A stretch of DNA of 64,000 nucleotides, from positions 2,398,501 through 2,462,500 of the forward strand of contig NZ_CP062788.1 in assembly GCF_025136295.1 (NCBI RefSeq). The letters run 5' to 3'. Made by a program: the position numbers and the translations under genes. The stretch comes from Aestuariispira ectoiniformans. GTDB lineage: Bacteria; Pseudomonadota; Alphaproteobacteria; UBA8366; Aestuariispiraceae. The notes beneath the pieces were generated by a model, which was not told where the DNA came from, did no database searches, and saw only the letters and a list, made by a program, of their open reading frames with translations. Below, piece after piece: positions 25,086 to 33,321 of the stretch; position 1 is the first letter of the stretch; each line of letters opens with the position of its first letter.

Positions 25086-26195
25086 CTAGTGGCGGTCTTC
25101 CTCATGGCCGGGAAGCAGGACACAGTCTTCCGGGGCGACATGCAGGGCGACCTGTTGGCCTTCGCTGAAGGGTTGGCGGTGGATCGGGTTGATGACCTGC
25201 CAGTCAAAACCGCCAGCCTGAACGAAATAGCGGGCGTTTTGTCCCAGATAGTCGACTGTTTTGACCTGACCTGTCAGGGAACTTCCGCTTCCTTCTGCAT
25301 TTTCCACGGAGGTCAGTTGAATTTTTTCCGCGCGAACGATGGCGCAGACGCGCCCGTCATCTGGCAGGGCAGAGCCATTGATGGCGGCATTCAGGGCGGT
25401 GCCGTTGCCCAGGTCCACTTCCACGGTGGCCCCGTTCTTGGCCTTTAACTGGCCGTTGTGGATGTTCGAGTGGCCCAGGAAGTTCGCCACAAAAGTGGAT
25501 TTGGGGTCGTTATAGACGTCTTCGGGCTTGCCGACCTGCTCCACGATGCCGTGGTTCATCACCACGAGCTTGTCACTCATCGCCAGGGCTTCGGACTGAT
25601 CGTGGGTCACGAAAACGGTGGCAATGCCCAGCTCCCGCTGGATGCGCTTCAGTTCAACGCGCATCTCCTCACGCAGATTGGCGTCCAATGCGGACAGCGG
25701 CTCATCCAGAAGAAGGACATGCGGTTCGATGACAATAGCGCGGGCCAGCGCAATACGCTGTTGCTGGCCACCCGACAGTTGGCTCGGATAGCGATCCTCC
25801 GCATGGGGAAGCTGTACCAGGTCCAGCGCCTTGCGCACGCGCCCGGCGATATCGGCCTTCGAGACCTTACGGTATTTCAGGCCGAAAGCGACATTGTCGA
25901 AAATGGTCTTATGCGGGAAGAGGGCGTAATTCTGGAAGACCAGGCCCAGGTTCCTTTTATGGATGGGGATCTCGTTGACGCGGTTGCCCTTGATGAGGAT
26001 ATCGCCATCGCTGGCGTCCGTCAGGCCCGCAATCATGCGAAGCGTTGTTGTCTTGCCGCAACCGGACGGGCCGAGGAAGGTGACAAAGCTGCCTTCCGGG
26101 ACGGTAAGGTCCATTTTCTTCACGGCAACGAATTCGCCGTATTTCTTGACCACGTTTTTCAGTTCTACGGCATTGCCTGCGCCTGTCCCACTCAT
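25086..26195 (-). CDS. Polyamine-type ABC transporter ATP-binding protein (PotA-like)
   Basis: ATPase of a spermidine/putrescine-class importer, 369 aa. Walker A GPSGCGKTT (about residue 43), Q-loop QNYALFPH, signature LSGGQQQRIALARA, Walker B LLLDEPLSALD and the H-loop VTHDQSEAL are all intact. The C-terminal TOBE domain (about 285-365) is present, as in PotA. AAGGTAG precedes the ATG. It follows the binding-protein gene after a 101-base spacer that holds a large palindrome, and leads into the catabolic enzymes. Confidence 0.94.
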   Translation of the reverse strand: MSGTGAGNAVELKNVVKKYGEFVAVKKMDLTVPEGSFVTFLGPSGCGKTTTLRMIAGLTDASDGDILIKGNRVNEIPIHKRNLGLVFQNYALFPHKTIFDNVAFGLKYRKVSKADIAGRVRKALDLVQLPHAEDRYPSQLSGGQQQRIALARAIVIEPHVLLLDEPLSALDANLREEMRVELKRIQRELGIATVFVTHDQSEALAMSDKLVVMNHGIVEQVGKPEDVYNDPKSTFVANFLGHSNIHNGQLKAKNGATVEVDLGNGTALNAAINGSALPDDGRVCAIVRAEKIQLTSVENAEGSGSSLTGQVKTVDYLGQNARYFVQAGGFDWQVINPIHRQPFSEGQQVALHVAPEDCVLLPGHEEDRH

Positions 26196-26241
26196 GGATC
26201 TACCTTTCGCAGCTTGGCCTTGATTGTTTCTCGAAAGAATT

Positions 26242-26273
26242 GCGGCCGGTTCTGACCGGTCAGGACCGGCCGC
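26242..26273 (-). promoter_or_regulatory. Large intercistronic palindrome after the Pot-type binding-protein gene
   Basis: Sixteen-base arms (26242-26257 and 26258-26273) pair with a single G-T wobble around the centre GACCGGTC; the outer arm begins GCGGCCGG. It lies 23 bases past the binding-protein stop. It is followed on the minus strand by AATTCTTTCG, not a true T-run, so a partial terminator or mRNA 3' stabiliser is likely. Confidence 0.7.
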
Positions 26274-26296
26274 GAGTTTACCTACTAAAGGGAGGC

Positions 26297-27448
26297 TTAA
26301 TATCCCTTTTGGACACGAGAGAATTTCTTGGACCAGTCGGCTTCGTTCTTGTTCCAGTATTCCGGATCGAAGAAGCTGAGCCCGTTCAGCGTACCACTCG
26401 GGTCGAAGGCCGGAAGCGTCGGTACCTTCTCGCCTACATCGACTTTGGTCGGATCAAGGGCAGGCGGATAGTTCTGGCCCTCTGCCACGGCGATGGCGAC
26501 TTCCGGTTCCAGCATGAAGTTCAGCAGTTCTTCGCAGGCAGCCATCGGGCTGCCTTTCATCACGAACAGGCATTCCTGCCAGCCCAGGCCGCCCGGCGGG
26601 TCCATGTAACCAATGTCATGGCCCTGATCCTGCAGGGCGCGGACGCGGCCCGACCATGCTTCGGTCACATAGATTTCCTCTTCCGCCAGCAGGCTCATCA
26701 GCTCCGCACCGGAACTCCAGTATTTCTTGGCGAGGTCGCGGTGTTCACGAACCTTGTCCCAGACAGCGTCGATATCCTGGATGTTGTTCGGGTCCTGATC
26801 GGACTGCAAGGCACCATACCAGACGCGTGTCTTCCATTCCCCCCAGCCTGCGGTCTTGCCTTTATAAGCCTGATCGATCAGCAGTTTTGCGCCTTTTGCC
26901 TTGGCTTCATCGTCGCTGATGTATTTACGGTTATAGGCAATGCCGGTGGTGCCATAGTCATAAGGAACTGCGGACAGTTTACCGCCGCTGACCTTGCGGA
27001 ACACGTCCTGCAGGCTGACGATGACATTCTTCAGGTTGGGAACGTTGGCTTCGTTGATTTCCGAAGACAGGCCCAGATTGTGATAGCGGGCGTAATCGAA
27101 GACGCCGGACAGATGGGCGAGGTTGAACTCACCCGGCTGGCTGGCCTTCACACGGGCGAGATATTCATCCGCGCCACCGAAGGTGCCATCGACAACCTTG
27201 ATGCCGGTCTTTTCGGTATAGGGGCCAAAGGCGTATTTCCGGAAAGCTTCGGAAACCACACCGCCCCAACCGTCGAAACGGACCTGTTCAACGGATGCAG
27301 CATAGGCACGGGTCAGGCCGGCCATCGGGCCGCCAACGATTCCGGCAGCGGCGCCTGCGACACCTAACAGGCCCAGGAAAGTGCGTCTGTCGATATTCCC
27401 GTCGCGGTAGCGATCAAGCAAATTCTCATAACGTTTCGTGTCGTCCAT
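26297..27448 (-). CDS. Polyamine-type ABC transporter substrate-binding protein (PotD/PotF-like, Tat signal)
   Basis: Periplasmic binding protein, 383 aa. The N-terminus carries a twin-arginine signal, DRRTFLGLLGVAGAAAG (about residues 20-37), with cleavage near AYA-AS (about 50), so it is probably exported folded. The mature part shows the PotD pattern: VRFDGWGGVVSEAFRKY, YDYGTTGIAYN and a C-terminal hinge strand. AGGAGG precedes the ATG at 27448; the frame remains open far upstream over the permease gene but has no good start. It sits between the permease genes and the ATPase gene. Confidence 0.92.
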   Translation of the reverse strand: MDDTKRYENLLDRYRDGNIDRRTFLGLLGVAGAAAGIVGGPMAGLTRAYAASVEQVRFDGWGGVVSEAFRKYAFGPYTEKTGIKVVDGTFGGADEYLARVKASQPGEFNLAHLSGVFDYARYHNLGLSSEINEANVPNLKNVIVSLQDVFRKVSGGKLSAVPYDYGTTGIAYNRKYISDDEAKAKGAKLLIDQAYKGKTAGWGEWKTRVWYGALQSDQDPNNIQDIDAVWDKVREHRDLAKKYWSSGAELMSLLAEEEIYVTEAWSGRVRALQDQGHDIGYMDPPGGLGWQECLFVMKGSPMAACEELLNFMLEPEVAIAVAEGQNYPPALDPTKVDVGEKVPTLPAFDPSGTLNGLSFFDPEYWNKNEADWSKKFSRVQKGY

Positions 27449-27452
27449 GGCT

Positions 27453-28298
27453 TTAAGCCTCCTGCTGTTGCGAGTTGAGTGTTGCCGTGGTTGTCCCGCG
27501 GCTATGCTTTTGTTTTCTTTTTCGTGCTGCCAGTCCGCGTGCCAGGGCGGCGGCGACCAGCGGTAGGGCCACGGTAAAGACCACCATGGCGGCCCCAAGT
27601 GCATTGATCTCGGGGCTGATCGAGTTCCGGAGCATGGCGAAAATCTGGGTCGGGACGGTTTCAACCCCGCCCGGTTTCCAGAACAGCGTGCCGGTAATAT
27701 CGTCAAAGGACACGGTGAAGCTGAACAGCATGCCCGCCATGACGGCAGGCAGCATCAAGGGCAGCGTCACTTCAAAGAATGTCTGGAATGGCGTCGCACC
27801 CAGGCTTTGCGCTGCTTCCTCATAGTCGCGACGAATTGCGACCAGGCGGGCCTGGACCACCAGGATTACAAAGGGCAGGGTGAAGACCACATGGCCCATC
27901 AGAAGCAGCGCAAAGCTCTTTGGCAAGGACAGCCAGCGCAGGAACAGAAGCAGGGCGACGGCGAGGACCACTTCGGGGATCAGGATCGGGGCCATCAGCA
28001 GGGTCGACAATATCTTCTTGCCGGGAAAGTCGTACCGGACAAAGGCAAGGGCCGCCATGACCCCCAGGGTGGTGGAAACGACAGAGGTCAGGAAACCGAG
28101 CAGCAGGGAGGTCTTGAAGGCGCGGACAATGGCATCATTCTCCCACAGGGCCACGAACCAGCGGAAGGAGAAACCCTCGATCGGGAAACTGCCGAACTGG
28201 TTTGCGTTGAAGGCCAACAGGATCACCACTGCGACCGGTGCGAACATGAAGACATAGACCAGGATGGTCATCAGCCGGATAAAGGACCAACCGCTCAT
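27453..28298 (-). CDS. Polyamine-type ABC transporter permease (PotC-like)
   Basis: 281 aa, six membrane helices. The EAA loop is YEEAAQSLGATPFQTFFEVTLPLMLPAV (about residues 155-182), typical of PotC. It starts at 28298 with GGGAG seven bases upstream, overlaps no gene, and lies one base after the PotB-like stop and four bases before the binding-protein gene. Forms the inner-membrane pore with the next permease. Confidence 0.94.
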   Translation of the reverse strand: MSGWSFIRLMTILVYVFMFAPVAVVILLAFNANQFGSFPIEGFSFRWFVALWENDAIVRAFKTSLLLGFLTSVVSTTLGVMAALAFVRYDFPGKKILSTLLMAPILIPEVVLAVALLLFLRWLSLPKSFALLLMGHVVFTLPFVILVVQARLVAIRRDYEEAAQSLGATPFQTFFEVTLPLMLPAVMAGMLFSFTVSFDDITGTLFWKPGGVETVPTQIFAMLRNSISPEINALGAAMVVFTVALPLVAAALARGLAARKRKQKHSRGTTTATLNSQQQEA

Positions 28299-28299
28299 T

Positions 28300-29181
28300 T
28301 TACCGCTCCCGTCCAAAAGATTTGGCAATCTGGTCGACGCCCAGATAACGCGTGTAGACCATGACGACGGCGCCCAGCAGGATCAGCAGCACAAGCGAGA
28401 GAACTGAACCCAGCGGCCAGTCGAGCTGTGTAACCACCGCCTCGAAGACCAGATTGGCAAACATGGCATCCCTCGGGCCGCCAAGGACCAGCGGGGTGAT
28501 ATAGGTACCCGCACCCAGGACGAAGCAAAGCAGGGAACCTGCGGCCAGTCCGGGCAGCGACAGCGGGAAGGTGACTTCCCTGAAGGCCTGCCAGCCGGTG
28601 CAGCCAAGGCTTTGCGCGGCGTCCGTCAGACTTTCGTCAATACCGTCGAGGCTGACATAGACATTCAGGATCATGAAGGGCAGCAGGAAATGCACCAGGC
28701 CCAGGATAACCGTACCCTCGTTGTAAAGGACTTCCAGCGGCTGATTGATGATGCCGAGCCACATGAAAAGTGTGTTCAGCGCCCCTGAGACGCCCAGGAT
28801 ATTAATCCAGGACATGGTCCGGATGATGTAGCTGATCCAAAAGGGCAGCATCAGCAGCAGAAGAAGGACTGCTTTGCTTTTGAGTTTCGTCCGCGCCACA
28901 AAATAGGCCGGAAAATAGCCGATCAGCGCGCATATGACGGTGGAGACCACTGCAATGCGCAAGGTCTGGAACAGAATGTCGTAATAGAACCTGTCCGTCA
29001 GGACGTCTTTCCAGTTGTTCAGGTAAAAGCCGACCTGTTCATCGCCTGTTGCCGTGCGCAGCCAGAAGGAATAGACCACGATAAAGACCATCGGAATGAT
29101 CATCAGGAATGTGACTGTCCCCAGCGCGGGTGCCATTAAAATCCATGGACGGCGTGCTTCCGCCCCACTTACCGTGGCCAT
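28300..29181 (-). CDS. Polyamine-type ABC transporter permease (PotB-like)
   Basis: 293 aa, six membrane helices, first gene of the long minus-strand operon. The EAA loop LTDAAQSLGCTGWQAFREVTFPLSLPGL is at about residues 185-212. The preceding extracellular loop is typical of PotB. The start at 29181 has GGGGAG; a longer frame to 29289 has no ribosome site. Divergent from the LysR gene; the shared 165-base spacer holds the probable control region. Confidence 0.94.
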   Translation of the reverse strand: MATVSGAEARRPWILMAPALGTVTFLMIIPMVFIVVYSFWLRTATGDEQVGFYLNNWKDVLTDRFYYDILFQTLRIAVVSTVICALIGYFPAYFVARTKLKSKAVLLLLLMLPFWISYIIRTMSWINILGVSGALNTLFMWLGIINQPLEVLYNEGTVILGLVHFLLPFMILNVYVSLDGIDESLTDAAQSLGCTGWQAFREVTFPLSLPGLAAGSLLCFVLGAGTYITPLVLGGPRDAMFANLVFEAVVTQLDWPLGSVLSLVLLILLGAVVMVYTRYLGVDQIAKSFGRER

Positions 29182-29317
29182 CTTTGTCTCCCCGAAGATT
29201 GTTACTAGTGATGCCGCGTTTTGAATGTTTTTATTTTGCGCGCAGCATGTTTCTTGGCCGTTGATTACTCTACGCCCCTTTCTTGGCATTTCCCAAATAG
29301 ATAACTAGAATGAATGT

Positions 29318-29334
29318 CATAGCCAATAACTATG
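29318..29334. promoter_or_regulatory. T-N11-A box (LysR-type operator candidate)
   Basis: CATAG (29318-29322) and CTATG (29330-29334) form an inverted repeat seven bases apart, giving a T-N11-A core, the standard LysR recognition form. It lies between the divergent LysR gene and the PotB-first catabolic operon, and just upstream of the LysR start. Confidence 0.6.
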
Positions 29335-29346
29335 CGGGTGACCTCA

Positions 29347-30306
29347 ATGCCAGGGATAGAGCGGCGTTCCTTTGATTGGAACCTCTTGCATACTTTTGCT
29401 GCGATTGTGGAAGAAAAGTCGATTACCGGCGCGGCAGAGCGTCTTTTGCTGAGACAGCCCAGCGTCAGTAACGCCCTGAAACGGCTGGAAGATCAATTGG
29501 GCTGCCAGTTGATTGACCGCAGCCGTGGGCGATTCGAGGCGACAGAGCAGGGGCTGGCGCTTTACAGAGAATGCCGTGAGGTCTGCGGCACTATTGGGCG
29601 TATCGATACGGTGCTGAAAGACAGTGGATCACAGCTCAGCGGTCATCTGCATCTCTGGATGGCGAGCCATGTTGTCTTTCCGCCGTTGGACGAGACGCTT
29701 TCGGATTTTGCGCACCGCCATCCCAAGGTCACTTATGAGATAGATGTCGCAACCTCCAGTACGGTGGTGCAGACGGTGCTGGCACAGCAGGCAAGTTTTG
29801 GCATCTGTCTGGTGAACGAAAAACACCCGCGTCTGGACTATCGCCATCTCTACCGTGAACATTTCGGTTTCTTCTGCGGGCCCCGCCATCACCTGTTCGG
29901 GAAAAAGGATATCTCACTGGCGGATCTGCGTAACGAAGCGTTCGTTTCCTTCAGTACCGACCAGTTAAACGGTGCCTTGTCGTCGGTGGCTGTACTGCGC
30001 GCGCAGGAGCGGCTGAAAGGGAAGGTGGTGGCAACCTCGCCGCATCTGGAAGAGGTGCGCCGACTGATCGTGAATGGTCTCGGGATCGGGCCGCTGCCAA
30101 TCCATGTGGTGGAACGCGATTTGAGGGATGGTTTGATGTGGCGGCTGCCACCCTATGAGGCACCGCCGGCCATCGATATTTTTTTGGTAACCAATCCTCG
30201 TATGTCCCCAAGCCGCGCCGAAAGACTTTTCCTGAGTGACCTTCTGGGGCGTCTTGACGATGCGCCGTTGGGGTATTTCGTTTATCCCGAGGCGGCAGTG
30301 GAATAA
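29347..30306 (+). CDS. LysR-type transcriptional regulator
   Basis: 319 aa. The N-terminal winged helix-turn-helix (about residues 5-65) reads LLHTFAAIVEEKSITGAAERLLLRQPSVSNALKRLEDQLG, interrupted here for description; the effector-binding domain covers about 90-300. Divergent from the ten-gene catabolic operon and the obvious candidate for its control and autoregulation. The ATG at 29347 is chosen because GGTGA lies upstream and because an ATG at 29332 would fall inside the T-N11-A box. The ligand is presumably the operon's substrate or an intermediate. Confidence 0.9.
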   Translation: MPGIERRSFDWNLLHTFAAIVEEKSITGAAERLLLRQPSVSNALKRLEDQLGCQLIDRSRGRFEATEQGLALYRECREVCGTIGRIDTVLKDSGSQLSGHLHLWMASHVVFPPLDETLSDFAHRHPKVTYEIDVATSSTVVQTVLAQQASFGICLVNEKHPRLDYRHLYREHFGFFCGPRHHLFGKKDISLADLRNEAFVSFSTDQLNGALSSVAVLRAQERLKGKVVATSPHLEEVRRLIVNGLGIGPLPIHVVERDLRDGLMWRLPPYEAPPAIDIFLVTNPRMSPSRAERLFLSDLLGRLDDAPLGYFVYPEAAVE

Positions 30307-30377
30307 TCGTCGCGGTTTCGACACAGGCCTGTGCTATTGTTATCGGACATAACAGTTAGCGAGGGTTAGGACGGTCG

Positions 30378-31238
30378 ATGGTCAAATATCTGAACGCCAA
30401 GGAGGCTGACCTGGGGGAATTCACAGTTCGCCGGGTGTTGCCTCATCGTGATCGGCGTATGGTTGGTCCCTTCATTTTCTTTGACCATATGGGTCCCGTT
30501 ACCTTCCAACCGGGGCAGGGCGTCAATGTGCGTCCCCATCCCCATATCGGGTTGGCGACTGTGACCTATCTCTTTGAGGGATCGATTTTTCATCGCGACA
30601 GCCTGGGACATGCACAGGAAATCCGGCCGGGGGATATCAACTGGATGGTTGCCGGGCGCGGAATTGTCCATTCCGAACGGGAAACAGAGGCGGTTCACAA
30701 CGCCGAACATCGCCTGAACGGTTTACAGCTCTGGATCGCCTTGCCGGACGGTCAGGAAGAGATGGACCCCAGTTTTAGCCATCATGCCGCAGAAAGCCTG
30801 CCGGTCTTTGACGTGGAGGGCGTGCAGTGTCGTTTGATGGTTGGCGAGGCTTTCGGGCATAGCTCTCCGGTGCCTGTCTATTCGCCTATGTTCTATATGG
30901 ACTTCACCGCAGGCGACGGGCAGGCCATTCCGCTGCCGGGTGGCGGAATGGAGGCAGGGCTTTACAGCCTGTCAGGGCGCTTCGCTGTGGACGGAGAGAC
31001 CTTTGGAGAGAACCAGTTCGTCTATGTCGGCCCGGATGAGTCGCCGGTCATTCGGGCTGAAGGCGATCTCCGCCTGGCGGTGCTTGGTGGTGTCCCCTTT
31101 GAAACGCGGCGGCATGTCTGGTGGAACTTCGTTGCCAGTTCAAAAGAGCGTATTGAACAGGCCAAAGCCGATTGGAAAGAAGGCCGTTTTGACATGATTG
31201 AAGGGGACGATGAATTCATTCCTCTTCCCGGGAAATAA
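30378..31238 (+). CDS. Pirin family protein
   Basis: 286-aa bicupin protein. The N-terminal cupin carries the pirin metal site in FFDHMGP and RPHPHIGLATVTYLFEG (three His and a Glu), followed by DINWMVAGRGIVHSER; the C-terminal pirin domain starts near residue 150. Bacterial pirins are diverse; some act as quercetinases and others bind enzymes. Function here is unknown. AGGACGG precedes the start. It lies between the LysR gene and doxX with no sign of co-operonic structure beyond orientation. Confidence 0.92.
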   Translation: MVKYLNAKEADLGEFTVRRVLPHRDRRMVGPFIFFDHMGPVTFQPGQGVNVRPHPHIGLATVTYLFEGSIFHRDSLGHAQEIRPGDINWMVAGRGIVHSERETEAVHNAEHRLNGLQLWIALPDGQEEMDPSFSHHAAESLPVFDVEGVQCRLMVGEAFGHSSPVPVYSPMFYMDFTAGDGQAIPLPGGGMEAGLYSLSGRFAVDGETFGENQFVYVGPDESPVIRAEGDLRLAVLGGVPFETRRHVWWNFVASSKERIEQAKADWKEGRFDMIEGDDEFIPLPGK

Positions 31239-31363
31239 TTTAATTGGGCTTGTTTTGGAAACAATAAGTGTCCATTAACGTAAATTGTTTCTGGCGTGAT
31301 GGATTGCTAGATTCGTTGCAGGCATTGGCGATTTACCAATTTTTTTGAAAAAGGATTCAGATC

Positions 31364-31840
31364 ATGTCCAGCAGTGAAGTTGACCAGAACCGTTTGATTA
31401 TCCCGGCCCTGGGCGGCCTTTACGAGGGGCTCTCCAAACTTTCCTATCCATTGATCCGTGTGGCGACGGGCCTGTTCCTGATGCCGCATGGTGCGCAGAA
31501 GCTTTTTGGCTGGTTCGGCGGTTACGGACTGGACGGGACCGGACAGTTCTTCGGTCAGACCCTGGGTATGGAACCCGGCATTCTTTTTGCGCTTCTGGCG
31601 GGCCTGGTTGAGTTCGTTGGCGGTCTGTTTGTCGCAATCGGCCTGCTGACGCGGCCTGCTGCCCTTGGTGTTGCTGTCTTGATGGCCGTGGCAGTCGTCA
31701 CAGTCCATCTGGGTAATGGATATTTCTGGACGAATGGTGGTTATGAATATCCGCTGCTGTGGGGCTTGGTCGCCCTGGCGATCGTTTTCCGTGGCGGTGG
31801 TGCATATTCCGTGGACAGCAAACTCTCCAAAGAGTTCTGA
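31364..31840 (+). CDS. DoxX family membrane protein
   Basis: 158 aa with four membrane helices and the DoxX-type start PLIRVATGLFLMPHGAQKLFGWFGG. It is an inner-membrane protein of the DoxX/SURF4-like group; members are linked to redox or thiol stress but the biochemical role is unsettled. The ribosome site AAGGA precedes the ATG, and a clear terminator follows. The upstream spacer (31239-31363) contains GAAACAAT (31258-31265) and its inverted copy ATTGTTTC (31284-31291), a possible operator. Confidence 0.9.
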   Translation: MSSSEVDQNRLIIPALGGLYEGLSKLSYPLIRVATGLFLMPHGAQKLFGWFGGYGLDGTGQFFGQTLGMEPGILFALLAGLVEFVGGLFVAIGLLTRPAALGVAVLMAVAVVTVHLGNGYFWTNGGYEYPLLWGLVALAIVFRGGGAYSVDSKLSKEF

Positions 31841-31869
31841 TCGCGTAAACGATAGCCCTGTCTTGTTGA

Positions 31870-31903
31870 AAGGCCCCTGGAAACTCTCCAGGGGCTTTTT
31901 GCT
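31870..31903 (+). terminator. Terminator after DoxX gene
   Basis: GCCCCTGGA (31873-31881) pairs with TCCAGGGGC (31887-31895) around AACTC, followed by TTTTT. The next gene is on the other strand and converges, and the complement also has a short T-run (CTTTC), so it may work in both directions. Confidence 0.88.
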
Positions 31904-31910
31904 GCCCATC

Positions 31911-33194
31911 TCAGGAGGCGAGTGTCGCCACGGTATTGAGCAGGACGGTACATCCCTTGTTGATGTCGGCCCAGTCCGTGTCTTCTTCCGTGGAATGGCT
32001 GATGCCATTGATGCTGGGCACGAAAAGCAGACCGGCAGCGGTCAGTTGGGCCATGGATTGTGTGTCATGACCTGCGCCACTGGGCATGGTGATGGCAGGG
32101 ATGCCAAGGCTTTCCGACTGCTTTTTCAGAAGATTGATCATTGTGCTGTCGCAAGGGGCAGGTGGCAGCCAGCTTTGCAACTGAATGTCCCATTGAAGGT
32201 TATGGGCGTTGGCTGCGGCTTCCAGCCTTGCCCAACAGGCATCAGCCAGGGTGCGCATGATATTTTCATCCATATCCCGAAGGATCAGGGAGCATTGGGC
32301 CTCGCCCGGAACGGTATGCGGGAAATTGGGTGTGATATCCACTTTGCCGATTGTCAGGCGGCTTTGGTCCGTACCGTATTCTTTGATGAGCTGTGGGATA
32401 GTACTGGCAAAATCGGCCAGACCGGCAAAGGCGTCGGCCCGCATATCCATCGGCGTGGTGCCAGCGTGATTTGCGAGACCCGTGAGTGTGAGGGACCAAT
32501 TTGCGCAGCCCGAAATACCTGTGACGACTCCGACCGGGATTTTCTTTTCGTCCAGGACCGGACCCTGTTCGATATGAAGTTCCAGAAAGGCGCGAACTGT
32601 TGAGGGTGCGCGCTTGATGATAAGGGCGTCCGCGGCCTCGAGGCCGTGTCGCGCCATTGCGCCCCGGAGGCTGGTGCCGCTGTCGTCCGTTGCATTTTGA
32701 AGCCACTGTTGCGAGACCAACCCGGCAAGCGCCTGACTGCCTAACATGCCGCCAAAGCGGCCTTCCTCTTCGCTGGTGGCAAGGACCTCGATAGGGCACT
32801 TGGGTTCAAAACCCTGGTCCTGGAGGCTGCGGATACATTCCAGGCCTGCAAGCACCCCTAACGTGCCGTCAAGCCTTCCGCCGTCGGGAACGCTGTCGAG
32901 ATGCGAGCCAATGATGACGGCGGGGCCCTGTCCGGCATTCCAGCGTCCGAAGACATTGCCAACCGGGTCCATCCAGGCATCAAGCCCGCTGGCTTCAAGT
33001 TCGGAAATCAACCAGTGCCGTGCCGCCATATCCGCGTCGGAGAAGCTTGGGCGGCAAACACCCTTTCCGTCGTCGGTTCGACCGAAAGCGGATGCGGCGT
33101 CTAAAGTGGCGCGAAGACGTGCCTCGTTTATCTGAAATGGTTTTCTGTTCGTCCCGTCGCCCATGGCGTGATTTTCTGTGGTAGAGTTTTTCAT
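31911..33194 (-). CDS. Zn-dependent M20 hydrolase (N-carbamoyl amino acid / allantoate amidohydrolase type)
   Basis: 427 aa, of the hydantoinase/carbamoylase subfamily that hydrolyses N-carbamoyl-L-amino acids, allantoate or ureidoglycolate. Metal-site motifs: GSHLDSVPDGGRLDGTLGV, EEGRFGG, HIEQGPVL, and the bridging pattern GAGHDTQSMAQ near the C-terminus, all with the ligands in place. Starts at 33194; no strong ribosome site is visible and a GTG at 33206 is possible. Divergent from a peptide-type importer, suggesting that the importer supplies its substrate. Which of the family's reactions it performs cannot be told. Confidence 0.9.
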   Translation of the reverse strand: MKNSTTENHAMGDGTNRKPFQINEARLRATLDAASAFGRTDDGKGVCRPSFSDADMAARHWLISELEASGLDAWMDPVGNVFGRWNAGQGPAVIIGSHLDSVPDGGRLDGTLGVLAGLECIRSLQDQGFEPKCPIEVLATSEEEGRFGGMLGSQALAGLVSQQWLQNATDDSGTSLRGAMARHGLEAADALIIKRAPSTVRAFLELHIEQGPVLDEKKIPVGVVTGISGCANWSLTLTGLANHAGTTPMDMRADAFAGLADFASTIPQLIKEYGTDQSRLTIGKVDITPNFPHTVPGEAQCSLILRDMDENIMRTLADACWARLEAAANAHNLQWDIQLQSWLPPAPCDSTMINLLKKQSESLGIPAITMPSGAGHDTQSMAQLTAAGLLFVPSINGISHSTEEDTDWADINKGCTVLLNTVATLAS

Positions 33195-33226
33195 CGTGGA
33201 TACCACTACTGATTTTGGTGCGTTTA

Positions 33227-33271
33227 TTTATTATGATAAAATGTTGATGATTTTTTATTTATCATTATAAA
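33227..33271. promoter_or_regulatory. Twin palindromes TTTAT-N4-ATAAA in divergent promoter
   Basis: TTTATTATGATAAA (33227-33240) and TTTATCATTATAAA (33258-33271) are each palindromes with arms TTTAT/ATAAA and begin 31 bp apart, about three helical turns. They lie between the divergent amidohydrolase gene and the second peptide-type importer. Cooperative binding of one dimeric regulator, perhaps the FadR-type protein encoded at 38812, is inferred. Confidence 0.55.
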
Positions 33272-33321
33272 TATGCCGTCAGCAATAAAGAATTTGTAAG
33301 AACGCAACAGGGGGAAAGACG

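Noticed and set aside
23790-25448. Plus-strand frame of 552 codons opposite the aminotransferase and PotA genes
   Set aside because: Spans two real genes on the other strand and shows no family motif; long open frames on the antisense strand are common in GC-rich DNA.
26240-27367. Plus-strand frame of 375 codons opposite the PotD-like gene
   Set aside because: The minus strand encodes a protein with Tat signal and PotD motifs; the plus frame has no ribosome site or domain.
27449-27706. N-terminal extension of the PotD-like gene
   Set aside because: The extension overlaps the PotC-like gene; the ATG at 27448 has an AGGAGG site and begins a Tat signal peptide.
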